DNA from: Motiliproteus sp036960175
GTDB lineage: Bacteria > Pseudomonadota > Gammaproteobacteria > Pseudomonadales > Balneatricaceae
DNA length: 64,000 nt
Reading direction: 5' to 3'
Assembly (NCBI GenBank): GCA_036960175.1
Contig: JBALWH010000004.1
Span: 124,001-188,000 of the forward strand
How positions within the stretch are numbered: position 1 is the stretch's first letter; each line of letters starts with the position of its first letter. The notes under the pieces are model-generated. The model worked only from the letters and a program-made list of their open reading frames with translations, was not told where the DNA came from and made no database searches. The position numbers and the translations under genes were made by a program. Shown here one piece after another: positions 35,348-43,133 of the stretch.

Positions 35348-35380
35348 GTTCATATGAACTTAAATTAGGTTCATGTGAAC
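35348..35380. promoter_or_regulatory. Tandem operator GTTCATRTGAAC
   Basis: GTTCATATGAAC (35348-35359, perfect palindrome) and GTTCATGTGAAC (35369-35380) are spaced 21 bp start to start, two helical turns, just upstream of the winged-helix gene. The flanks are also alike (TTAG before, TAAA after). This is the expected form of an autoregulatory operator for a dimeric regulator. Confidence 0.75.
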
Positions 35381-35532
35381 ATAAAAGAGGTTCGAGTTGT
35401 TGATCCTTTGGCAGGGGGTGAATTACAGAATTCAACGCCATCATTGAGTTCCTCACGATAAGTTTTTGGCTGGTGGTGCTTACCTACCATTCGGGTTTGA
35501 GTTTTAGCAAACGAGAGTCAGTCTATACAAAC

Positions 35533-35616
35533 AAAGAAAACCCCGCAGTGCGGGGTTTTTAGTGGCCTTATTGTTCGCTTGGTATCAGGTGAACATTATT
35601 CGATGTTTTGAATTTG
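35533..35616 (-). repeat. yicC 3' end and terminator, right island boundary copy
   Basis: Counterpart of 26981-27065. It includes the last codons of yicC and a strong terminator, CCCCGC-AGT-GCGGGG (35541-35555) flanked by A and T runs. Differences from the left copy in the coding part are synonymous, and those in the terminator leave a stem. Confidence 0.8.
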
Positions 35617-36462
35617 CTCGCGCATCTGTTCGATCAGTACCTTGAGCTCTACCGCGCATTGAGTGGTTTCGGCGACGATGGATTTCGATGACAGGGTGTT
35701 GGCTTCGCGGTTGAGCTCCTGCATCAGGAAGTCGAGGCGGCGGCCAACAGCGTCTTTTTGTTTCAGCACTCGGGCTACTTCGGTGACGTGGGTATCCAGG
35801 CGATCCAGTTCTTCATCCACATCGGCTTTCTGAGCCAGCAGTACCAGCTCTTGCTCAACCCGATTGGGGTCCAGGTCGACCTTGGCTTCTTCCAGTCGGT
35901 TGAGGATGTTCTCTTTCTGTTTGGCCAGGATCTCTGGCAGCTTGGCGCGCACCTGTACCACTACGTCGGAGATGGCATTCAGACGCTGGCTGATCAATTG
36001 CTGTAGCTCTTTGCCTTCGCGCAGGCGGTTGTCGATCAGTTCGTCGATAGCCTGATCGAATAGTGACAGGGCTTCACTGTGCATGACCTTCATATCGAGC
36101 TGGGTTTCCTGCAGGACACCCGGCCAGCGCAGGACTTCCAGTGGGTTGATGGAGGTGGGGTCCACCAGCAGGTTGTTGATCTGTTGAGCAGCATCACGCA
36201 ACTGGGTGGCCAATTCGAGATTAACACTGAGCTTGGCATCGGTTTTTTCTGCCAGTGCATAGCGCAGGGTGCATTCAACCTTGCCTCGCTGCAGGCTTTT
36301 GCGGAGTTTGTCTCGCAGCTTACCTTCCAGCTCCCGAAAACTTTCCGGCAAACGCAGGGAGGGTTCCAGGTAGCGGTGATTAACTGAACGCACTTCCCAA
36401 ATCAGAGTGCCCCAGCTTTGTTCGCTCTGTTGACGAGCAAAAGCGGTCATACTGCGTGTCAT
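35596..36462 (-). CDS. yicC: YicC family endoribonuclease-like protein
   Basis: 288 residues, full length: N-terminal MTRSMTAFARQQ, then the conserved EVRSVNHRYLEPSLRLPE, and the C-terminal GRRLDFLMQELNREANTLSSKS signature. YicC proteins are hexameric endoribonucleases implicated in small-RNA decay. The last residues, QIQNIE, are encoded by the segment duplicated at 26981-27065. It is divergent from rph (129 bp apart), the usual partner. Confidence 0.93.
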   Translation of the reverse strand: MTRSMTAFARQQSEQSWGTLIWEVRSVNHRYLEPSLRLPESFRELEGKLRDKLRKSLQRGKVECTLRYALAEKTDAKLSVNLELATQLRDAAQQINNLLVDPTSINPLEVLRWPGVLQETQLDMKVMHSEALSLFDQAIDELIDNRLREGKELQQLISQRLNAISDVVVQVRAKLPEILAKQKENILNRLEEAKVDLDPNRVEQELVLLAQKADVDEELDRLDTHVTEVARVLKQKDAVGRRLDFLMQELNREANTLSSKSIVAETTQCAVELKVLIEQMREQIQNIE

Positions 36463-36590
36463 ATGGATTGATCTCGATTAAAATCTGCAGGCTTAACGAA
36501 AAGCTATTCTAACAACCTTGTCGCTGTTGGCACTAGAATAGTCTTCTTTTCTAACATTACAGCGGTTAACCAGCATTCGTAAGGTATTAC

Positions 36591-37361
36591 ATGGGCTCTC
36601 CTATCTCGGAACAACTGAAGAATCTAGGCATGGACGCGATGCGTCCCAGCGGACGTCAACCTGATCAACTGCGGGAAGTTCGTATTACCCGTCATTACAC
36701 CAAGCATGCTGAAGGCTCGGTATTAGTGGAATTTGGTGATACCAAGGTGTTGTGCACCGCCTCTGTGACTCGCGGTGTTCCTCGTTTTCTACGTGGCACC
36801 GGTAAGGGCTGGGTGACGGCAGAGTACGGCATGCTGCCTCGTTCTACCGGTTCGCGCATGGATCGTGAAGCGGCTCGTGGTAAACAGGGTGGCCGTACCG
36901 TTGAGATCCAGCGCCTGATCGGGCGCTCTTTGCGCGCGGTGATCGATCTAAATCGTCTGGGCGAAAATACTATCGCTATCGACTGTGACGTGATTCAGGC
37001 GGATGGAGGCACCCGTACAGCGGCTATCACTGGCGCTTGTGTAGCCCTGAAAGATGCCATCGATGTGCTGCGTAAAGATAGTAATGGTGCCACTAAGGGT
37101 AACCCCTTCACAGGCATGCTGGGTGCGGTCTCAGTCGGTATCTACAAAGGTATGCCGGTGCTGGATCTGGATTATGCAGAAGATTCCAAAGCCGAAACCG
37201 ATATGAACGTGATCATGAACGAAGCCGGCGGTTTTGTTGAGATTCAGGGCACAGCTGAGGGGGCTACCTTTAACCAGGAAGAGCTTAATCAGATGCTGGC
37301 ATTGGCGGGCAAGGGCATCAAGGAATTGATCGAATTGCAAAAGGCTGCTCTGGCGGAGTAG
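36591..37361 (+). CDS. rph: Ribonuclease PH
   Basis: Phosphorolytic 3' exoribonuclease trimming tRNA ends. 256 residues from the ATG at 36591, which has AAGG six bases before it; the ATG at 36639 (MRPSGRQ) matches the N-terminus of most homologues and is the alternative start. Conserved segments include HAEGSVLVEFGDTKVLCTAS, RGKQGGRT and the active-site CDVIQADGGTRTAAITGA. It is divergent from yicC and followed by a strong terminator. Confidence 0.95.
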   Translation: MGSPISEQLKNLGMDAMRPSGRQPDQLREVRITRHYTKHAEGSVLVEFGDTKVLCTASVTRGVPRFLRGTGKGWVTAEYGMLPRSTGSRMDREAARGKQGGRTVEIQRLIGRSLRAVIDLNRLGENTIAIDCDVIQADGGTRTAAITGACVALKDAIDVLRKDSNGATKGNPFTGMLGAVSVGIYKGMPVLDLDYAEDSKAETDMNVIMNEAGGFVEIQGTAEGATFNQEELNQMLALAGKGIKELIELQKAALAE

Positions 37362-37385
37362 CTGTTTTTTGACGGCTTAAAATGT

Positions 37386-37414
37386 AAAAAGCCCCGCATT
37401 GCGGGGCTTTTTTT
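37386..37414. terminator. Bidirectional terminator between rph and crc-like gene
   Basis: AAAAAGCCCCGC-ATT-GCGGGGCTTTTTTT, perfect stem 37391-37397 with 37401-37407. It serves the converging rph and minus-strand crc-like genes. Confidence 0.92.
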
Positions 37415-37426
37415 GTATCTACTCAT

Positions 37427-38200
37427 TCAGGTCGGGATATTGTAATCCATTATCAGCGGCGCGTGTTCTGAGAAGCGCTGATCACGTTCGATCCTGGCGC
37501 TGCTGATGAGTTTGCGCAGGCCTGCGGAGGCTACTTGGTAATCCAAGCGCGCACCTTCGTTTAGTGAGAAGGCGCGGTTGTAGGAAGGCCACCAGCTGAA
37601 TTGATGGTCGGCATGGTTGATCTCGCGGAAGGTGTCGATATAACCCAGCTCGTTGAATACCATATCTAGCCACTGGCGTTCTTCTGGCAGGAATCCAGAT
37701 TGTTTCTGATTCACGTACCAGTTGCTCAGGTCGGTGGTTTTGTGGGCAATATTCCAGGTACCGCAGAAGATAAACTGACGGCGCTTGCGCAGGGTCTTTT
37801 GCAGATGCGCCAGAAACTGTTCCATATAGTGAAACTTGGCGGATTGCGCGGCGTCATCTTTGAGGCCGGAAGGGATTATCATGGAAGCGATGCTGACCTT
37901 GTCATAATCGGCTTGAATAAAGCGGCCGTGGAAGTCGCATTGTTCAAAGCCGAGACCAGTCATGATGGCCTTGGGTGGGGTTTTGCAATAGAGCGCTACG
38001 CCGCCGACACCATCATCCATATTATCGAAGAAATAGGGGTAGTAACCATTTGGATGGTAGATGGAATCATCCAGTTGATATTCCTTGGCTCGCAATCCCT
38101 GTAGGCAGACGACGTCAGCATCTTGTTCGACCATCCAGTCGAAAAAGCCTTTTTCAGCGGCTTGCTGGATGCCTTGAACATTGAGCGTCATTACACGCAT
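37427..38200 (-). CDS. crc: Crc-like protein, inactive exonuclease III family member
   Basis: 257 residues, alignable throughout with the Pseudomonas catabolite repression control protein (GGVALYCKTPPKAIMTGLGFEQCD, KVSIASMIIPSG, QFSWWP, RFSEHAPLIMDY). As in Crc, nuclease residues are lost: LQE reads LQG and GDWN reads GTWN. It keeps WNIAHK like the enzymes, where Pseudomonas Crc has changed. Crc assists Hfq in translational repression. Its place next to pyrE is the same as in Pseudomonas. Confidence 0.85.
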   Translation of the reverse strand: MRVMTLNVQGIQQAAEKGFFDWMVEQDADVVCLQGLRAKEYQLDDSIYHPNGYYPYFFDNMDDGVGGVALYCKTPPKAIMTGLGFEQCDFHGRFIQADYDKVSIASMIIPSGLKDDAAQSAKFHYMEQFLAHLQKTLRKRRQFIFCGTWNIAHKTTDLSNWYVNQKQSGFLPEERQWLDMVFNELGYIDTFREINHADHQFSWWPSYNRAFSLNEGARLDYQVASAGLRKLISSARIERDQRFSEHAPLIMDYNIPT

Positions 38201-38419
38201 TGCGGAGTACCTTAAACCAAGGCCATTTACTGGCTATTATTAATGAGTTAAATCTGGCTATATATAGATCAAAGCGGAATTGTATCGGGTTCTGGACCAA
38301 AAAAGAAATATAAGTTTGCGGTAGAAAATACACATTTTTAGTACGTTATTCGAGGCTCGTCGGCGAATCATGTATTATAGCCTCCGCTTTTTTCTAATCG
38401 ATCGTTAAGGGGTATAGCA

Positions 38420-39061
38420 ATGCAGGATTATCAGCGTGAGTTTATTGAGTTTGCCATTGAGCGGGATGTGCTCCGATTTGGTGAGTTTGAGCTGAAATCT
38501 GGCCGCATCAGCCCCTACTTCTTTAATGCCGGTGGCTTTAAGACTGGCGAGGCGCTGGCGCGTTTAGGTCGTTACTATGCCGCCGCGATTCAAAATGCCG
38601 GTCTTGAGTTTGATGTGATGCTGGGGCCTGCTTACAAGGGCATCCCTCTGGTGGTGACCACGGCAGTGGCGCTGTTTAACGATTATGAGATTGATACGCC
38701 TTACGTATTCAACCGCAAGGTAGCTAAAGATCACGGTGAAGGTGGAAACCTGGTGGGTTCGCCGCTGGCGGGTCGGGTGTTGATTGTTGATGATGTGATC
38801 AGTGCCGGCACCGCTATTCGTGAAGTCATGACGCTGATCGACGACGCCGGTGCCAAGCCTTCCGGTGTGGTGATTGCTTTGGACCGACAGGAGCGCGGTA
38901 CCGGTGATACCTCTGCCATTCAACAGGTTGAGGCCGACTACAACATGCCAGTGGTGAATATCATCACCCTGTCTGATCTGATCCAATATCTGCAGGAAAA
39001 AGGCGGTTACGAGCAGCAGATCGAAGCGATGCGTGAATACCGTTCAGTCTACGGCGTCTAA
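38420..39061 (+). CDS. pyrE: Orotate phosphoribosyltransferase
   Basis: Converts orotate and PRPP to orotidine monophosphate in pyrimidine synthesis. 213 residues with FGEFELKSGRISPYFFNAG at the N-terminus and the PRPP loop VLIVDDVISAGTAIREV. Divergent from the crc-like gene. AAGGGG precedes the ATG. Confidence 0.96.
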   Translation: MQDYQREFIEFAIERDVLRFGEFELKSGRISPYFFNAGGFKTGEALARLGRYYAAAIQNAGLEFDVMLGPAYKGIPLVVTTAVALFNDYEIDTPYVFNRKVAKDHGEGGNLVGSPLAGRVLIVDDVISAGTAIREVMTLIDDAGAKPSGVVIALDRQERGTGDTSAIQQVEADYNMPVVNIITLSDLIQYLQEKGGYEQQIEAMREYRSVYGV

Positions 39062-39104
39062 GCCTGTCCCGTGTTAAGGGCTGAGAAGGGAACTTCTTGG
39101 CCTT

Positions 39105-39142
39105 GGGCCTTCCTAACTACTATCCATTAGGGAGGCTTTTTT
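39105..39142 (+). terminator. pyrE terminator overlapping the next gene's ribosome binding site
   Basis: CCTTCCTAA (39108-39116), ten-base loop, TTAGGGAGG (39127-39135), CT, then T6. The descending arm contains GGGAGG, the Shine-Dalgarno of the gene starting at 39143, so the hairpin would both end pyrE transcripts and hide that site in read-through RNA. Confidence 0.65.
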
Positions 39143-39526
39143 ATGAAACCCCTGCTTGTAGCGCTGACTCTTTTTCTGGGGTTGGCTAACCTTCCAGCCC
39201 TTGCCGGCAATAACTACGCTGATAACACTTATACCCTGACTCAGGGCTCGCAATGGCGAGGCGTTAAGATCGGCGGAGTACCGCCTCGAACTCTCGATAC
39301 TGTCTGCGAAAATGATAACTGCTATCAGCTCAATACTCAGCAGCTACTGTCCCGAGAAATGAGCCATAAGTATGGCATCCGAAAGCCTTCGTTTGACGAG
39401 CTTTCCAGTGTTGATGGGGTGGTTCAGCAAGACAATAAGTTAATACTGCCCGCCGATCTCGGTTATGAAGTCTATATGCTTGAGTATTGGAACCGCTATG
39501 AAAACGACGGCGGTGATGTTCAGTAG
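39143..39526 (+). CDS. Small exported protein of unknown function
   Basis: 127 residues with a clear signal peptide (LLVALTLFLGLANLPALAG). The mature part has two close cysteines (CENDNC) and is rich in Tyr and Asn; no family recognised. Its Shine-Dalgarno lies inside the terminator of pyrE. It converges on the ketoacyl-synthase gene. Confidence 0.7.
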   Translation: MKPLLVALTLFLGLANLPALAGNNYADNTYTLTQGSQWRGVKIGGVPPRTLDTVCENDNCYQLNTQQLLSREMSHKYGIRKPSFDELSSVDGVVQQDNKLILPADLGYEVYMLEYWNRYENDGGDVQ

Positions 39527-39552
39527 ATTCGGCTATTTATGGGGGAGATTGA

Positions 39553-40674
39553 TCAGCGCTTTTCCAGAATGATACTCCCCACGGAATAACCAGCCCCAAA
39601 GGAACTCAACAGCCCTTTATCTCCTGGCTGTAGGTCTTGATGGTGCAGATGCAGGGCGATAATCGACCCTGCAGAGCTGGTGTTGGCGTACTGGTCCAGC
39701 ACGATGGGGACTTCTTCAGCGCTGGGTTCACGGCCCAGTAGCTTCTTGGCGGCAAACAGGTTCATGGTGAGATTGGCCTGATGCAGCCAGAAGCGTTTGA
39801 AGTCGCTGGCGTTGAGTTGGGCTTCATCCAAATGAGCGCTGATAGTCTTGGTGACCATCGGCAGCAATTCCTTGAATACCTTACGGCCATGCTGAACAAA
39901 GAGTTTATCGCGGCAGTTACGTGTTTGCGGGTCGGTGCGGTTCAGAAAACCAAAATTATTGCGGATATTGTTAGAAAAGCGGGTGGCGAACTTGGTGCTC
40001 AGTATGCGCAAGGCATGTTCGCTATTGCAGCTTTCTTCTGCTTCAACCACCACTGCGGTGGCGATATCACCAAAGATAAAGTGACAGTCGCGGTCGCGGA
40101 ATTCCAAATGGCCGGAACAGACCTCGGGATTGATCACCAAGGCGCAGCGGGCATTGCCGTTGCGAATAGCATCGGCAGCGGCGCCAATGCCGAAGGTGGC
40201 CGATGAGCAAGCTACGTTCATGTCGTAACCATAGCCCTGAGCGCCCAGAGCATGCTGAACTTCCACCGCGATAGCGGGGTAGGCTCGTTGCAGGTTGGAG
40301 CAGGCGACAATAACCAGATCCACCTGATCGGCGCTTTTTCCGGCGTTTTCTAGCGCCTGAGTGGCGGCCGCTACGGCCATCTCGCAGAGCAGTGAAGGTT
40401 GATCATCGCTGCGTTCGGCAATGCGGGGAGCCATCACTTCAGGGTCGAGAACCCCAGCTTTGTCCACCACATAACGGTTTTTTATGCCGGAAGCCTTGAG
40501 GATAAATTCACTGCTGGAATGCTCCAGTGCTTCAATCTCACCGTTGGCAATTTGCTCGGCGTTGCGCTGGTTGTGGAGATCTACATATTGATTGAAGCTT
40601 TCTACCAGTTCGTCGTTGCTGATGCTGTAAGGAGGGGTATAAAGCCCGGTTCCGCTGATAACGATGGACTTCAT
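39553..40674 (-). CDS. Beta-ketoacyl-ACP synthase III-type condensing enzyme
   Basis: 373 residues from the ATG at 40674 (MKSIVISGTGLYTP), which has AGGAG seven bases before it; the frame extends to 40698 without support. Thiolase-fold enzyme with catalytic Cys in MNVACSSATFGIG, His in WLHQANLTMN and Asn in YANTSSAGS. It resembles the Pseudomonas PA3286-type synthase that condenses medium-chain acyl-CoA with malonyl-ACP, more than housekeeping FabH. It is 3' to a histidine-gene cluster but unrelated to it. Confidence 0.87.
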   Translation of the reverse strand: MKSIVISGTGLYTPPYSISNDELVESFNQYVDLHNQRNAEQIANGEIEALEHSSSEFILKASGIKNRYVVDKAGVLDPEVMAPRIAERSDDQPSLLCEMAVAAATQALENAGKSADQVDLVIVACSNLQRAYPAIAVEVQHALGAQGYGYDMNVACSSATFGIGAAADAIRNGNARCALVINPEVCSGHLEFRDRDCHFIFGDIATAVVVEAEESCNSEHALRILSTKFATRFSNNIRNNFGFLNRTDPQTRNCRDKLFVQHGRKVFKELLPMVTKTISAHLDEAQLNASDFKRFWLHQANLTMNLFAAKKLLGREPSAEEVPIVLDQYANTSSAGSIIALHLHHQDLQPGDKGLLSSFGAGYSVGSIILEKR

Positions 40675-40715
40675 AGCTGACTCCTTACAGATTGTCATAG
40701 GGGAATTGTGATGAT

Positions 40716-41489
40716 CTACAGGCGAACTTCGATGCCTTTGGAGCGCATATATTCCTTGGCTTCGAGGATGCTGTATTCGCCGAAGTGGAAAATACTGGCC
40801 GCCAGCACGGCATCGGCCTTACCTTCGATGCAGCCGTCCACCAGATGATCCAGATTACCAACGCCGCCTGAGGCGATCACTGGCACACTGACTGCTTCAG
40901 AGATGGCGCGAGTAACACCGAGATCGTAACCCTTCTTAACGCCGTCTTGATCCATGCTGGTCAGTAGAATCTCGCCAGCCCCCAGTTCAACCATCTTCTT
41001 CGCCCATTCCACGGCATCCAGCCCCGTAGGTTTGCGACCGCCGTGGGTAAAAATCTCCCACTTGTCGGTCTCGCCTTCCTTGGATACTTTCTTGGCGTCG
41101 ATAGCGACGACTATGCATTGGGAGCCGAAGCGCTCGGCAGCTTCTTTGACAAATTCCGGGTTGAAGATGGCGGCCGTATTGATGCTGACCTTATCGGCAC
41201 CGGCATTGAGCATGCGGCGAATATCTTCGCAGTTACGGATGCCACCACCGACGGTGAGCGGGATAAAAACCTGGCTGGCCATGGCTTCCACGGTATGTAC
41301 CATCGTGTCACGGTCTTCATGGCTGGCGGTGATATCCAGGAAGGTGATCTCGTCGGCGCCCTGTTCGTCGTAGCGCTTGGCAACTTCAACGGGGTCGCCT
41401 GCATCGCGGATGTTGAGGAATTGAACGCCTTTGACCACGCGGCCATTTTCAACGTCGAGACAGGGGATGATACGTTTTGCTAAAGCCAT
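40716..41489 (-). CDS. hisF: Imidazole glycerol phosphate synthase, cyclase subunit
   Basis: 257-residue TIM barrel. N-terminal LAKRIIPCLDVENGRVVKGVQF carries the first catalytic Asp (Asp11-type), and the GAGEILLTSMDQDGVKKGYDL segment carries the second (Asp130-type). Works with HisH to form IGP and AICAR. It starts 50 bp after hisH; the hisA gene usually found between them is absent. Confidence 0.96.
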   Translation of the reverse strand: MALAKRIIPCLDVENGRVVKGVQFLNIRDAGDPVEVAKRYDEQGADEITFLDITASHEDRDTMVHTVEAMASQVFIPLTVGGGIRNCEDIRRMLNAGADKVSINTAAIFNPEFVKEAAERFGSQCIVVAIDAKKVSKEGETDKWEIFTHGGRKPTGLDAVEWAKKMVELGAGEILLTSMDQDGVKKGYDLGVTRAISEAVSVPVIASGGVGNLDHLVDGCIEGKADAVLAASIFHFGEYSILEAKEYMRSKGIEVRL

Positions 41490-41539
41490 GGGTCTAACCT
41501 GTTTTAAGTCTGTTCAGTAGTTGCCGCTGAGCTGGCGGA

Positions 41540-42187
41540 TCAGGCCTTGCCATCCCAATTGAGGAAATTGGTCAGCAATTGTAATCCGGCCTTTTGACTC
41601 TTCTCCGGGTGGAACTGCACCGCAAAGACATTGTTCTTGGTCAGCGCTACGTCGAATTCCACACTGTACTCACAGGTAGCGGCAACCAGGTCCCGCTGCT
41701 CTGATTTCACGTAATAGCTGTGCACAAAGTAGAAGCGTGCACCGTTCTCGATACCCTTCCAGAGCGGGTGATCATCCAGCTGGGTCACTTGATTCCAACC
41801 CATATGCGGAACTTTCAGCTTCTCGCCGTTGGTATCCTTGAGATTGTCGCCAAAATACAGGGTGTTGCCGGGGAAGAAGTCCAGGCAGTCAACGCCGCCG
41901 TTTTCTTCACTGTGACGCATCAGCGATTGAATGCCGATACAGATGGCCAGGAATGGCTTGCCGGAGTCGATCACCTGTTGCACTACCTGGTCGATCTTCA
42001 GGCGGCGGATTTCCCCCATGCAATCGCGGATCGCGCCAACACCGGGCAGGATCACCCGGTCGGCGCTGAGGATCTGTGCGGGGTCTGCGGTGACTCGCAC
42101 CTCAACGCCAGGTTGTACGTGTTCCAGCGCTTTGGCTACGGAATGCAGATTACCCATGCCGTAATCGATGACTGCAATGCTGCTCAT
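41540..42187 (-). CDS. hisH: Imidazole glycerol phosphate synthase, glutaminase subunit
   Basis: 215 residues, class I glutaminase: Cys in FLAICIGIQSL, His and Glu in FAVQFHPEKSQ. The oxyanion-side VILPGVGAIRDCM is also visible. It supplies ammonia to HisF. It lies between hisB and hisF on the same strand. Confidence 0.95.
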   Translation of the reverse strand: MSSIAVIDYGMGNLHSVAKALEHVQPGVEVRVTADPAQILSADRVILPGVGAIRDCMGEIRRLKIDQVVQQVIDSGKPFLAICIGIQSLMRHSEENGGVDCLDFFPGNTLYFGDNLKDTNGEKLKVPHMGWNQVTQLDDHPLWKGIENGARFYFVHSYYVKSEQRDLVAATCEYSVEFDVALTKNNVFAVQFHPEKSQKAGLQLLTNFLNWDGKA

Positions 42188-42288
42188 CGGCGTCTAATAC
42201 CTCGTTGTCGCGAAATGACTGATGTTGTGTGCTGGTGTTCTAAAACTGACGAATCAGCCTGCAGCTGATTCGTCAGGAGCGGATCTCC

Positions 42289-42882
42289 TTAGAGAGAACC
42301 TTTGGTGGACGGCATCATGCCCGCCATACGCGGATCGGGTGTCAATGCCATGCGCAGGGCGCGTCCGAACGCCTTGAACACAGTCTCGGCCTGGTGGTGG
42401 GCATTTTTCCCCTTCAGGTTGTCGATGTGCAGAGTGACGCCTGCATGGTTAACAAAACCCTGGAAGAACTCGCCGAACAGCTCAACATCCAGTCTGCCGA
42501 TGTTGCCACGGGTAAAGGGGATATTCATCTGCAGGCCGGGACGACCGGAGAAATCCACCACCACGCGTGACAGTGCTTCGTCTAGCGGCACATAGGCGTG
42601 GCCGTAACGAGTGATGCCCTTCTTATCGCCAACCGCCTTTGCAAACGCCTGGCCCAGGGTGATGCCGATGTCTTCCACGGTGTGGTGGTCATCAATGTGG
42701 AGATCACCTTTGGCGTGGATATCGAGATCGATCAAGCCGTGACGCGCGATCTGATCCATCATGTGCTCAAGAAAAGGCACACCGGTATCGGCCTTGAACT
42801 GACCGCTACCGTCAAGATTGATCTTGACCGTAATTTGGGTCTCAAGGGTGTCACGGGTAACGCTGGCCTGGCGCTCAGACAT
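42289..42882 (-). CDS. hisB: Imidazoleglycerol-phosphate dehydratase
   Basis: 197 residues from the ATG at 42882, preceded by GGAG; the in-frame TTG at 42894 is not needed. The two metal-binding half motifs are FLEHMMDQIARHG and HIDDHHTVEDIGI, with the second-half counterparts ELFGEFFQGFVNHAGVTLH and HHQAETVFKAF. Monofunctional form without the phosphatase domain, as in Pseudomonas. First gene of hisB-hisH-hisF. Confidence 0.96.
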   Translation of the reverse strand: MSERQASVTRDTLETQITVKINLDGSGQFKADTGVPFLEHMMDQIARHGLIDLDIHAKGDLHIDDHHTVEDIGITLGQAFAKAVGDKKGITRYGHAYVPLDEALSRVVVDFSGRPGLQMNIPFTRGNIGRLDVELFGEFFQGFVNHAGVTLHIDNLKGKNAHHQAETVFKAFGRALRMALTPDPRMAGMMPSTKGSL

Positions 42883-43133
42883 GGTGGTCTCCAATTGGTG
42901 AAAACAAGCGGATCATTATACAGACTAAATGGCGATCAATGAATGCCTGATAAAGCCGCAGTTTTGCTGGGGTCAAAATTTATGAAGTGATTGTTTTAAA
43001 GTCCTTTTGTCTACCCTGACCGTGACTTTCGGTCTACCATTACCTGCAGTTATACGCGGGGTTCTCTGACATGGGTGTTGGGGGGGAGCTGCCGCCGATA
43101 TTTAGTCAGTGATTGAAAAGCCAGGAGGGTTTC

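Noticed and set aside
27066..35532. Integrase gene for the island
   Set aside because: I looked on both strands for tyrosine or serine recombinase signatures and for intI; none of the frames shows them.
41540..42882. hisH-hisF as an LPS-type second copy
   Set aside because: The adjacent hisB on the same strand points to the histidine pathway itself, not to an O-antigen amidation locus.
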